Shown here piece after piece: positions 53,916 through 63,041 of a stretch of DNA of 64,000 bases. Below the pieces are notes generated by a model. It did no database searches and was not told where the DNA came from. It saw nothing but the letters and a program-made list of their open reading frames with translations. A program made the translations under genes and the position numbers. Location of the stretch: NCBI GenBank assembly GCA_903834925.1, contig CAILLA010000057.1, forward strand, positions 1 through 64,000, read 5' to 3'. The stretch is from an uncultured Schlesneria sp. (GTDB lineage Bacteria; Planctomycetota; Planctomycetia; Planctomycetales; Planctomycetaceae). Within the stretch, counting starts at the first letter, position 1; every line of letters begins with the position of its first letter.

Positions 53916-54218
53916 AATCAAAACTCCGAGGTATGGCTGGTCGGAATATGGTGCAGCGTAATATTCAGCGGACGCCCCAGGTAATTCAACGAAACCCCAC
54001 CTCCCCTGCGGAGGTGGTCATCGGGCCTTTGCACCAGCACCAGCATTCGTCAAACACTACGCTGCCATACAAATTCCTGCGGCGTTGACATATCACACAA
54101 TTCGATACAACATCAACCGCCAGGGCCAAGGCCCATTAACCACTTCCGCGAGGAGGTGGGTTTTCGTTTTGATCGCACTGGCTTTGCAAAACAGCGCGTT
54201 CAGGCTTTGTTTGTCAAA
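53916..54218. other. Intergenic region with CCCCACCTCCCCTGCGG fold-back
   Basis: 303 bases between hpnE and mdh. An inverted repeat at 53991-54032 and 54124-54166 forms a long fold-back; a third copy lies in the glycosyltransferase gene at 31386-31430. No gene found. Confidence 0.55.
53991..54166. repeat. CCCCACCTCCCCTGCGG fold-back repeat
   Basis: Left arm GAAACCCCACCTCCCCTGCG (53991-54010) plus GAGGTGGTCATCGGGCCTTT; right arm GCCCATTAACCACTTCCGCG (54131-54150) plus AGGAGGTGGGTTTTCG, its inverse relative. Confidence 0.7.
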
Positions 54219-55214
54219 TCAGGGCAACAGGTCGCGAACGGTGTCCCGTTCCTGCTTCAGTTCGGCGACAGTCTTGTCGATCTGAGATCGGCTGAAATCG
54301 TCGATCTGGAATCCGGGAAGGACTCGCCAGTTGCGTCCGTCACTGCTCAACGGCAAGCCAGTCACGAGTCCGGACTCGATTCCATAAGCGCCGTCGGAAT
54401 AGACTGCCGCGCTGAAGCAATCTCCAGCCGCTGTCGGCGTGATGATGCTTTTCACGGTATCCAAAGCGGCATTTGCGGCACTCGCGGCGCTGGAAGCCCC
54501 GCGTGCCTTGATGACGGCGGCCCCGCGCTGCTGAACGGTACTGACGAAGTCACCTTTCAACCAGTCATGATCCGAGATGACGCTTGTCACCGGCTTTTCA
54601 TCGATTTTGGCGTTCACGAAATCGGGATATTGGGTCGACGAATGGTTACCCCAGATCGCCAGATTCGAAACTGACCCGACAGGTCGACCAGCCTTCTGAG
54701 CAAGCTGAGCAGCAGCTCGGTTCTGATCAAGTCGAGTCATCGCGAACCAGCGATCGCGAGGAACATCCGGCGCGTGGGACATGGCAATCAAGCAGTTCGT
54801 ATTACAGGGGTTTCCCACAACAGCGACTCGAACATCCTTGGCGGCTGCGGCCTGAATTGCTTTACCCGTATTGGTAAAGATGGGGCCGTTGATGCGAATC
54901 AGGTCGGATCGTTCCATCCCTTGTTTACGAGGGATGCTTCCGACCAGGATGACGAAATTCACGTCCCGAAACGCCTCTTCAAGATGATCGCTGTCGCACT
55001 TGACGACGCCCGCAAGTGTCGGGAAGGCACAGTCATCCAGTTCCATATGAATGCCGTCCAGGGCAGCCATCACGGGGGGAACTTCAATCAAATGGAGAAT
55101 GACTGGACGATGTGCACCAAAAATCTGACCCGATGCGAGTCGAAATAATGAGGCATATCCAATCTGTCCGGCAGCGCCGGTCACAGCAACTCGAATCGGG
55201 GCGGGCGTAGTCAT
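54219..55214 (-). CDS. mdh: Malate dehydrogenase
   Basis: NAD-dependent malate dehydrogenase of 331 residues of the cytosolic-type family, interconverting malate and oxaloacetate. The NAD motif [16 protein letters not shown], the substrate Arg in [27 protein letters not shown], the Arg of TRLDQNRA and the catalytic His of [12 protein letters not shown] are all in place. The ATG at 55214 is well positioned. It is transcribed away from the next plus-strand gene. Confidence 0.96.
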   Translation of the reverse strand: MTTPAPIRVAVTGAAGQIGYASLFRLASGQIFGAHRPVILHLIEVPPVMAALDGIHMELDDCAFPTLAGVVKCDSDHLEEAFRDVNFVILVGSIPRKQGMERSDLIRINGPIFTNTGKAIQAAAAKDVRVAVVGNPCNTNCLIAMSHAPDVPRDRWFAMTRLDQNRAAAQLAQKAGRPVGSVSNLAIWGNHSSTQYPDFVNAKIDEKPVTSVISDHDWLKGDFVSTVQQRGAAVIKARGASSAASAANAALDTVKSIITPTAAGDCFSAAVYSDGAYGIESGLVTGLPLSSDGRNWRVLPGFQIDDFSRSQIDKTVAELKQERDTVRDLLP

Positions 55215-55649
55215 CTGAAAAACTCTCCTGAAACAACGATTTCATCACCGGATACGTCACTCGATGAATCCGTTATTCATCGGTCGGCGAGGCCATCCAA
55301 ACACTGATCCAATCACAGAACTGGGAGCGTATCGACTCCTACTCGCGTCAGCAACTGACCAAACGCCGTTGTACAGCGATCTCCCGACCGCAACATCATA
55401 AGTTCCGAATTCTCATCAGTTGGGCAAGTCGGGAAATCCAACGAATTCCACGAACTGACCTGATCACTACTCTATGCCTGTGTCGTAAAACTTTTTTTGA
55501 ATTTCGAATCGGCTGTTGCAAACGGTAATCGCTGCTTTTTACACTGTTTTGTGTCAGAAGCAGCATCTTGCGAGTTGACGCGCGTCGCCCATTCGGGCGC
55601 CGATTTTGAATCGTTCTGATATTTCACCCCTTCGTAAATGAGAACATCA
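55215..55649. other. Intergenic region with leader-like hairpin
   Basis: 435 bases between divergent mdh and the octapeptide-repeat gene. A hairpin at 55531-55564 (GCTGCTTTTTACAC / GTGTCAGAAGCAGC, loop TGTTTT) lies about 85 bases before that gene. Nothing else was recognised. Confidence 0.5.
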
Positions 55650-55970
55650 ATGAGCAGTGCAAACAAGTCAGGCAGTCGATCTCCAAGTGGTCACAAGAGT
55701 CCATCGCCGGAAAGCAAACTTCCTGCATCGACCAGTTCTTCTTCACAGGGTGGTGCTTCGCTGAATTTTGGTGCAGGAGGAACCATCTACTTTGGCAGTG
55801 GAGGAAGCATCAACTTCGGCAACGGCGAAAGCATCAACTTTGGTAACGGAGGAAGCATCAATTTTGGTGGAGCGGTCGTCGAGAAAACCATAGAAGTGGA
55901 AGAGGTGATACTCGTGGAAGCACCTGTCGCCGTAAAAGGTGGAAATAAAGGCGTCGGTACGGGCAATTGA
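55650..55970 (+). CDS. Small octapeptide-repeat protein, unknown
   Basis: Protein of 106 residues starting ATG 55650 (55638 is an alternative). A Ser/Pro-rich head (SGSRSPSGHKSPSPESK) is followed by four near-perfect 8-residue repeats of the form G-G-S-I-x-F-G-x: GGTIYFGS, GGSINFGN, GESINFGN, GGSINFGG. Then come a short hydrophobic acidic segment (TIEVEEVILVEAPVAV) and a Gly-rich tail. Alternating Ile/Phe suggests a small beta-solenoid or stacked strands. There is no signal peptide. I do not recognise the family. It is convergent with the giant kinase gene. Confidence 0.62.
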   Translation: MSSANKSGSRSPSGHKSPSPESKLPASTSSSSQGGASLNFGAGGTIYFGSGGSINFGNGESINFGNGGSINFGGAVVEKTIEVEEVILVEAPVAVKGGNKGVGTGN

Positions 55971-56004
55971 ATGGCCTCTGATAATCGATTCTCGTGTTTT
56001 TGAT

Positions 56005-56030
56005 CCAACGGGCGTCTGAATGTCCGTTGG
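56005..56030. terminator. Hairpin between convergent genes
   Basis: CCAACGG / CCGTTGG with a 12-base loop, extended by TGA/TCA outside. It lacks a strong T-run on either strand, so it may be only a partial stop. Confidence 0.45.
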
Positions 56031-56119
56031 TCAAACACCGGAACTCAGGTCTTCTTTTTTGCGATGGGGCCTCTCGTTGTAAAAGCCGCTTGAGTTGAGC
56101 CCGCTAATCAGTCGACCCG

Positions 56120-59100
56120 TCACTCGAGAGTCATAGGAAACGTCCGCGCTAAACGGAAACCGTAAGAGAATTCCGAAGTGGTCGGTAGGTGGCTGCTGCG
56201 GTGGGCGGAACGCATTTTCGATGGACTCGCGAGAAACCCGCCGCCGCGTAACGTACGTCCACGCTCAAGCGAAACGACCGATGCACCACCCTCCTCGTTG
56301 ATGGTCTCATCTCCATTCCGTAGCGGATAACGTTCGTAGATTTCCTGACACCATGTCCAGACATTGCCATGTACGTCGAACAAACCCAAATCATTCGGTT
56401 TTAGACTTCCGACCGGCCATGTCATCCCAGTTGAGTTCTTACTGTACCACGCATACTTCAACAACAACTCATCCGACTCGCCAAAGTACCGGCTGGTCAA
56501 CGCTCCCGCACGGGTTCCGAATTCCAGCTCCGCTTCAGTTGGCAAGCGATACCCGGTGAGTCTCAAGCAGTTCTCTTTTAACTTCGTCTCGTCGCCATTG
56601 ATCTCATAACACCACTGGTCCTCAGGGATTCCTTCTTTCTGGCTCAACCAGTTGCAATATTTTGCCGCCGCATACCAGTTAATGACCACTGCGGGCAAGT
56701 CAGCCATTCGGTGAAACTGGATTTCCCCTCGACTATTTCCCTCGTCGAATTGTCGAAATTGTTCCTGGGTTACCGATTTCGCTGACAGGGCAAACGTCCG
56801 AGCAATCCTCTGCTTGTGCTGGACCTCATCGTCACTTCGGTCCTTCTCAGAAGTCGGCGATCCCATCGTGAATTCTACAGGACCGGGAATCACGACGAAT
56901 GCCTGTCCCTGACCGTTGACGTACCATTGTGGTGGCGTCTGTTCCGTGTGATTCGTCAGCAATTCCCTGATCTCGGCGATCTTCTTCGTCCGCCCTTCCA
57001 TGTCTTTGGCCCAATCGTCGTTCACCTGTGCCAGCCAAGCCTCCTGTTTCCATTGTCGCAAGAGCCATTCTGTCGCGGCGTGTAGGCCCGGGTCGGTCGA
57101 AGTGAAGTAGATTTTCTGCAGCATTGGCAACAACGCAGTTCGGTCTGCTGGCGTAATCACGGTCTCATTGTACTCGCCCAAGCTTAAGAGTAATGCTCGC
57201 CGAATTGTGATGTCGATCTTCTCATCAGCGATACGATTTGCGATGGCTGTGGGGTCTGCACCCAGCGGACTGAGCCGGTGGATCAGATAGCTTCTTACCC
57301 GTGGGTCAGGACTGTGCATCAAGAGTGGCCATACCCGTTCTGGCTGGTTCATTCTTAAAAGCGCCACCGCTCCATTCGCCTGTCGTTTCGCCAATTTTTC
57401 CTTATTCGCCTCGTCGACGGCCAGCGATTCCATGATCTTCAGCACGAAATCGCCCGTCTCCTTTTTTTTGTCTTCCAGATTTGGAACAGCCGCAGCGAGG
57501 ACAACATAGGAGTCATCGTGGTCCGCGGTGTACATGAGACATGGGTTCCAGTAACCGCCAGAATCGTCATCAAGGGCGAAACTCTTGCCTGCCTGGTCTT
57601 GTAGTTCCATGTAGGAATCAAGGTCGACACTTTCCATCGTCAGCCGATACGTCTTCCCGGCGAGTAGATGTACTTCGAATCGCTTGGCGACCAGGGGACC
57701 ACGAGCCGTTTTCACCTTTGCATCCCCTTCAGCAAACGCCCCTTTCGTTTCAAAAACCAGCTTGTCCTTGAGCTTGGCAACGACCTCCCGTGCGGTGATC
57801 TCTGCCACGACTTCGGAAATGGAACGATCGCCATGCTCCTTGAATTTCGGGAAGATTACCGCGAATTGTTTGTCATCGGCATCCATCAGCAAATCGGCAA
57901 GAACTGACGGCTGTTCGGCGGCGTAATCGGCCAGAATGTTCGTGGCCAGATTTCTTTCCGATTCCTGGCCATCATTTTTTTTATAGACGCTGACCAGAGA
58001 ATCCATCAGCTTGTTTTTGACGGGGCGAAAAGTTTCCAACCAAAGCCCCAGAAACACAGGGTTTTCGGCTACTAATTGATCTACCACGGGACCACTCGCA
58101 TTCCCCCAGTTTTTGCTGTCAGGATCGTACGTCGCCAATACTGCTGCCGCTCGCAGGCGTTGCGATTCCTTCCCCTTTTCCGGCTTCTCAACGACGTCCC
58201 ACAACCTTTTGCCCAACTCGTCCTTGTGGGACGCCAGTGCGTCTCGGATCACCGAAACTTCTTTCGGATCTGCGTCGAGCAATCGATCCGTTAAGTATGC
58301 GACCTGATTGGTATCGACCGGCAACAGGGCCAGGCTGGCGTGGAGTCTCTGACGGGCATCGTTGTCTTCTTCCGCCCTCGCATAGGCAAAGCGCAGGAGA
58401 GGGTTGATCCACCGTCGATAGGAACCCATTTCCTTGACAATCGTTGGCACTTCGCTGGTGTTCGCGTCCAGCACCCGGTCCCGTAAAGCGTGGGCTTTCA
58501 GAACACCATAGGTTTCAAAGCCACCCCAGCCGATGAGTGTCGATACCGTCAGCAGCACCAACCCTCGCAATCCATGATACTGCCCAGCCTGTGCCATCAT
58601 TTTCTTCTGCGGCAGAGACCAGTTTTTCTTCTGTGTCCACCAACGGAAATTGAACCATTGCAACAGCGATGGCAATTGTCGGTTCTCAGGACGAGCGTTC
58701 CACACCGCAGCACAATCCGCCAACTGCAATTCAGCCCGCCCCCGACGAGTTTCCCTCTGTTTGCGAGTCAACCAATCCCTGAGCGAAGGGACAAGATAGT
58801 CGTGCGTTAACTGGTAGAAGCGCGTGGCGGGAGAGGGGTGGAGAGTGTCAGGTATAGAGGTCGATGCGTTACCGTTCTTTTCCTCCACCTCGTCATCCGT
58901 TCCTTCAGGGTCGGTGGGAGTGATCAGGCGTAAGTCGCTGTCGAGCGTACCAATAAGGTCGTCAAAGTCCTTGGGACGGTTTCCGTAGCCGGAGGCGACC
59001 AGCAACTCGGCATACGAACGCATGGAACCCTTGATGTTCGTGCCCGAGTCAGGGAGTAGCGCTTTCAGAACTGCACGGGCAGGTTTCTGGTGAAAGCGAT

Positions 59101-61234
59101 GTCTGGGATTCGCCGTTGATGACGAGAACGTTTCTTCTAGAAACGTGGCACCGACACCTTCGGTTCCGCCAACTTGCTTCAATGACGCGGGTGTCCACGA
59201 CCTTCCTTTCATCATTTCTGCAAACAAGGCCAATCGAACGCAAATCACCTTATTTTCCTGGGACAATCCAGACACAACTTGTTTAATGAACTCTTTCTGG
59301 TCCCTGGTTGTTTCACTGCTCGTTTCGGGGAGTTTTCCGAATGCCCGACCAAAAGCCCCAAGGACCTTTCTGGCGTGGTCAAGGTCGAACAAATCAACCA
59401 GCGCGGTATTCCCTCCCTGGACGAGATTGATCTCTAACTCGAACAGAAAACGTGTCACTGCCAGCCAGAAATCGTCCCGAACCATTAATATACATTGCAA
59501 TCGATCCCCGCTGCATTGGCGCAGCGCTTGCGACAGATCGCTGTTTGTCTCTTCCCGGTGGGCGTACAGCCACTGCTCAAACTGGTCGAGGACAATGACA
59601 ATCTTCTTTCCGGCGGGAAGCCATTTTCCACGACGAAGTGCAGCCAGCGTTTCGACCAACCCTAAATTTTCAGGCAACTCAGGGCAACGCTTTCGAAGTC
59701 CGCTCAGGATTCGAAGCTCGGTTTCATCCGCCGTCGCTTCCAGATAAACAGCAATTATGTTGGGACTCAAATGAGGTAATAATCCCGCTTTCATTAGCGA
59801 TGATTTCCCACAGCCGGATGGACCATAGATCAGTCCCACGGAAAACGTCTTGTCAGCATCGGTCTCTTCGATCCGCGTCTTCCAGAATCGAATGCTGTCC
59901 GGCAGTCCCTCACGGTCGCGTGGTCCCGGCAGCAAATCCAGGAAAAAGCTGGCGTCGTGAGCGTCAAACGACCGCAATCCCTTCGGTACAACATTGACGA
60001 GCAAACGTTCTGACTGCGTCGACCTGTGTGTTACTGTCCCCACTTCACCGATACTGATACTACCGCTCGCACCGACACTCAATACTGGTTGCGAACGGGA
60101 TCCGTTTGGTGGCGAATTGGTCTCACTATTCCCTGGGCGACACTGATTCCGAGACATTGCTTCCGCCTGGAAGTCGCGCAGATCTTTGGCCATGTCGACG
60201 GCGGTCGAATAACGTTCCGAAGCCCGTTTCGACAAAGCCTTCAGGCAGACGCGGTCGAGTTCTTTTGGAATCTGTTCATCATACTGACGGGGGGGGCGTG
60301 GCTCGAAGTTCGTGATTTGCTCGCGCAGGTCTCTTAACGATTCCCCGCGAAACGGCCTCTTGCCGACCAAAAGTTCGTAGAAGACGATCCCGAGGCTGAA
60401 GAGATCCGAACGCCCGTCAACGCGATGACCTTCGCCACGTGCCTGTTCGGGACTCATGTAGGCCGGCGTCCCGGCGAAGGCCTTCAAATCGCTGCTGTCC
60501 TGTTCACGCAGCGCCAGACCGAAATCGGCCACGAAAGGTTTTCCGCTTTGGTCAAGCAGGATGTTTCCGGGCTTGATGTCGCGATGTACAACACCTTGTT
60601 TGTGGAGATAGTGCAATGCCTCGGCCACCGTCGCCACCAGTTCCACCGATTCATCGAGTGTCAGTCGAGACTGCTTCATCCGTTTGGCAAGATTGGTCCC
60701 TTCGACGTATTTTGAGACGATGAAACAGGGATAATCGTCACTCGTACCAACATCGTAAACGGGGACGATATGCGAGTGGTCCAGCATCGCCACGGCACGG
60801 GCTTCGGCCAGATATTCCTTTGCCGCATCGACTCGATCGACAAGTTGATGATGGGGCACTTTGATCGCGACACGACGATTCAACTGTTCGTCGTACGCGA
60901 GGTAGACCAATCCGAATCCACCCTCGCCCAGGACCTTCTCAATCTGGTAGCGACCGATCCGTTCGATCGGCGGCTCAATGGATTGCTCGATAGGCGGCTC
61001 GTCCGCCGGAAAGATGATCGTTTGGATTTCCGCGTTAGCTTCGGATTCCGAAATGTCATCCACCCCCCGCTCAGCTGCAGCGAGCAGGCTTTCGACTTGC
61101 GCTCGTAATGCCGCATTGGAGCCACAAGCGTCCGATAGAAATTTCTCACGCGTCGTACGCGGCTCGTAATTCCGGGCTGCGATGAAAATCGCTTTCGCTT
61201 TATCGGGTGAAAAGTCCACGAATTTGCTTTCCAA
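56120..61234 (-). CDS. Ser/Thr kinase-STAND-TM-PPC-FGE multidomain protein
   Basis: Protein of 1704 residues. A planctomycete kinase N-terminus is followed by an active-looking Ser/Thr kinase (about 96-353): GEGGFG at 103-108, Lys125, HRD 217-219, DFG 237-239. A STAND-type NTPase follows (about 455-770), with Walker A GPSGCGKSS at 471-479 and Walker B VIVLDQFEQ near 546-554, and the LTHDYLVPSLRDWL end segment typical of such proteins. One helix at about 888-906 probably crosses the membrane with the basic side before it in the cytosol. Outside would be HEAT-like helices, a PPC-like beta domain (about 1155-1270), more helices and a formylglycine-enzyme/C-type-lectin-like domain (1440-1700: LRLTGYRLPTEAELEFGTRA, GLFDVHGNVWTW, GFRLA). 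A single-chain receptor is suggested. Ligand and target are unknown. Confidence 0.9.
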   Translation of the reverse strand: MESKFVDFSPDKAKAIFIAARNYEPRTTREKFLSDACGSNAALRAQVESLLAAAERGVDDISESEANAEIQTIIFPADEPPIEQSIEPPIERIGRYQIEKVLGEGGFGLVYLAYDEQLNRRVAIKVPHHQLVDRVDAAKEYLAEARAVAMLDHSHIVPVYDVGTSDDYPCFIVSKYVEGTNLAKRMKQSRLTLDESVELVATVAEALHYLHKQGVVHRDIKPGNILLDQSGKPFVADFGLALREQDSSDLKAFAGTPAYMSPEQARGEGHRVDGRSDLFSLGIVFYELLVGKRPFRGESLRDLREQITNFEPRPPRQYDEQIPKELDRVCLKALSKRASERYSTAVDMAKDLRDFQAEAMSRNQCRPGNSETNSPPNGSRSQPVLSVGASGSISIGEVGTVTHRSTQSERLLVNVVPKGLRSFDAHDASFFLDLLPGPRDREGLPDSIRFWKTRIEETDADKTFSVGLIYGPSGCGKSSLMKAGLLPHLSPNIIAVYLEATADETELRILSGLRKRCPELPENLGLVETLAALRRGKWLPAGKKIVIVLDQFEQWLYAHREETNSDLSQALRQCSGDRLQCILMVRDDFWLAVTRFLFELEINLVQGGNTALVDLFDLDHARKVLGAFGRAFGKLPETSSETTRDQKEFIKQVVSGLSQENKVICVRLALFAEMMKGRSWTPASLKQVGGTEGVGATFLEETFSSSTANPRHRFHQKPARAVLKALLPDSGTNIKGSMRSYAELLVASGYGNRPKDFDDLIGTLDSDLRLITPTDPEGTDDEVEEKNGNASTSIPDTLHPSPATRFYQLTHDYLVPSLRDWLTRKQRETRRGRAELQLADCAAVWNARPENRQLPSLLQWFNFRWWTQKKNWSLPQKKMMAQAGQYHGLRGLVLLTVSTLIGWGGFETYGVLKAHALRDRVLDANTSEVPTIVKEMGSYRRWINPLLRFAYARAEEDNDARQRLHASLALLPVDTNQVAYLTDRLLDADPKEVSVIRDALASHKDELGKRLWDVVEKPEKGKESQRLRAAAVLATYDPDSKNWGNASGPVVDQLVAENPVFLGLWLETFRPVKNKLMDSLVSVYKKNDGQESERNLATNILADYAAEQPSVLADLLMDADDKQFAVIFPKFKEHGDRSISEVVAEITAREVVAKLKDKLVFETKGAFAEGDAKVKTARGPLVAKRFEVHLLAGKTYRLTMESVDLDSYMELQDQAGKSFALDDDSGGYWNPCLMYTADHDDSYVVLAAAVPNLEDKKKETGDFVLKIMESLAVDEANKEKLAKRQANGAVALLRMNQPERVWPLLMHSPDPRVRSYLIHRLSPLGADPTAIANRIADEKIDITIRRALLLSLGEYNETVITPADRTALLPMLQKIYFTSTDPGLHAATEWLLRQWKQEAWLAQVNDDWAKDMEGRTKKIAEIRELLTNHTEQTPPQWYVNGQGQAFVVIPGPVEFTMGSPTSEKDRSDDEVQHKQRIARTFALSAKSVTQEQFRQFDEGNSRGEIQFHRMADLPAVVINWYAAAKYCNWLSQKEGIPEDQWCYEINGDETKLKENCLRLTGYRLPTEAELEFGTRAGALTSRYFGESDELLLKYAWYSKNSTGMTWPVGSLKPNDLGLFDVHGNVWTWCQEIYERYPLRNGDETINEEGGASVVSLERGRTLRGGGFLASPSKMRSAHRSSHLPTTSEFSYGFRLARTFPMTLE

Positions 61235-61312
61235 CGCTTCAGGTCATCGCAGACTCGACAAAGTTCATTTTGCTTCGAAGGGCGTCACCGCCTCATGCAT
61301 CTATGGGAATTG

Positions 61313-61350
61313 AAAAACAAGCTATCACAAACGAATTTGCGATAGCTTGT
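61313..61350 (-). terminator. Intrinsic terminator of the Gfo/Idh/MocA gene
   Basis: On the minus strand ACAAGCTATCGCAAA / TTTGTGATAGCTTGT with loop TTCG, then TTTTTC. It lies between this gene's stop and the kinase gene, so the kinase needs its own promoter. Confidence 0.88.
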
Positions 61351-61373
61351 CTTCGTTAAAAGGAATCGCGAAA

Positions 61374-62954
61374 TCAATGTATGATTTCCGTGTCATCTTC
61401 CGGAACGAGGTCACTTTCAGGATCAAACCACTCATCTTTGAAGACGATCCGCTTCTTGTGTTTCATCGCAAGGTTTGATGTCAGGGCCATGATGGCGTCT
61501 TTCATCCCTTGCTTTCCAGGACAGCGGAGTGGAGCTTCAAAGGGATTCTTGCCGAAGTTCCGGATGCAGAATGCGAAATGTTCCATTTCTTCGGTATAGC
61601 CACGACTGACCTTTCCGACGTCGGCGACGGCTGCGGCCTTGGTGGGTCCGAGGCTGGCACTGGCGGCGAGTGCAGGTTGTCCGTCGCTCCCTTCGATCGC
61701 GTACAAGCGTTGGTCGATCCCACCCTTGGATGCACCTGTCGCTTCCTTGTAGAGGATTGCTTCAAGTTCCTGTTTCATGATCAGTGTGCCACGGCTACCG
61801 AACACGGTTTCACCGTAGGGTTCGCTGCGGTTGGTGCTGATCGATGAATATGTCACGATACAAACGTCGTTTTTGTCTTCGGCATAGTGCTTGCCGGGAA
61901 ATTCAAACGTCATGTAAACGTGATCATCGATGTCACGATCATCGGCCTGTTGATCCGGTGATCCAATCCCCTTCACGTGATAAAAATTCTTGCCGCCGTA
62001 ACCAAAGCAGGCGATGGGCTGAACCTTATTCAGGAAGATACTTGCCGCGTCGAGTTGATGGCTGCCGAGTTCGGCCATCAGTCCGCCACCCGTATTGTTA
62101 TAAAGCCGCCAATTCACCAGGCGTTCCATGGAAGGGTACCCAAATTCGCTCGACAGGAACTGGTCGAGATTTTCGATCCCCTTCTCTTTCGCGAAGTCCT
62201 TCAGGCCATCAATATCCTGTTTGAATTTCTTGCCGAAAGATTCGGCGGTGTAGCCACCTGGTCGCCAGCTATCGCTGCCGGGAAAGCTATTATTGCGATG
62301 CCATTGGGCGCGAATGAACTTCAATTCACCCAGCATCCCATTCTGGATCAGGGCATTTGCATTGTCGTAAAGGACGTTGTAGTGCCGTTGATGTCCAACC
62401 GCGAGCAGTTTGTTTTCCTTCTTGGCGACTCGAATCATCTCTTTACACTGCATGACCGTATGAGCCATTAACTTCTCGGTCAGGACGTGCTTTCCGGCCT
62501 TGAGACAGTCGATCGCGACAGCCGCATGCTGGCAGAGCGGCACTGCGATGACGACCGCTTCAATCTCAGGATGAGACTTGAGCAGTTCTTTATGATCGCG
62601 ATAGAGATTCACCTTTTGAGCTTTGGGGGCACCGAGCTTACGAATCAAGCCCCAGCGGATTTCATCGCCGTCACCCTGTAAGGCTCGAACACGATTTTTC
62701 GCTCGCAAATCGGCAACGCCGACAATCTCCATATACTCAGGCGGATGCTGAGTCAGCAGGACCGAACCCTCGTCACCCGATCCAATGAAGCCAACCTTGA
62801 TGGGGTCGCCCTTCAATGCTTCGTAACCGAAGTATGCGGCTCCCAACGTTGGTGCTGCAGCTGCTGCCCCGACGAGAAATCCGCGTCGCGTGAAAGCGAC
62901 TGCTTCGTGAAAGTTGTCCTTGCCGAGCCGTTCTTGTTCTGGAGTCAATTGCAT
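61374..62954 (-). CDS. Gfo/Idh/MocA-family oxidoreductase, Tat-exported
   Basis: Oxidoreductase of 526 residues. An N-terminal segment carries [17 protein letters not shown], a twin-arginine signal starting about 22 residues in, so it is probably exported or membrane-anchored. The Rossmann motif [23 protein letters not shown] (the family EKP region) and [13 protein letters not shown] follow. The C-terminal domain is extended. This is a common planctomycete type with unknown sugar substrate. It lies 87 bases after the DoxX-type gene and may share its transcript; a strong terminator follows. Confidence 0.9.
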   Translation of the reverse strand: MQLTPEQERLGKDNFHEAVAFTRRGFLVGAAAAAPTLGAAYFGYEALKGDPIKVGFIGSGDEGSVLLTQHPPEYMEIVGVADLRAKNRVRALQGDGDEIRWGLIRKLGAPKAQKVNLYRDHKELLKSHPEIEAVVIAVPLCQHAAVAIDCLKAGKHVLTEKLMAHTVMQCKEMIRVAKKENKLLAVGHQRHYNVLYDNANALIQNGMLGELKFIRAQWHRNNSFPGSDSWRPGGYTAESFGKKFKQDIDGLKDFAKEKGIENLDQFLSSEFGYPSMERLVNWRLYNNTGGGLMAELGSHQLDAASIFLNKVQPIACFGYGGKNFYHVKGIGSPDQQADDRDIDDHVYMTFEFPGKHYAEDKNDVCIVTYSSISTNRSEPYGETVFGSRGTLIMKQELEAILYKEATGASKGGIDQRLYAIEGSDGQPALAASASLGPTKAAAVADVGKVSRGYTEEMEHFAFCIRNFGKNPFEAPLRCPGKQGMKDAIMALTSNLAMKHKKRIVFKDEWFDPESDLVPEDDTEIIH

Positions 62955-63041
62955 ACTGGTCTGCTCCTCTTAAAAAGTATTCGATACTGGGTATTCGAAT
63001 TTTAGTTTCGTACGTGTGATTGTAACCGAAAATTTCTGGTC

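Noticed and set aside
56120-56560. FGE-type C-terminus as variable region of a diversity-generating retroelement
   Set aside because: The end resembles DGR target proteins in fold, but the codons are not rich in adenine/AAY and no reverse transcriptase or template repeat is seen nearby.
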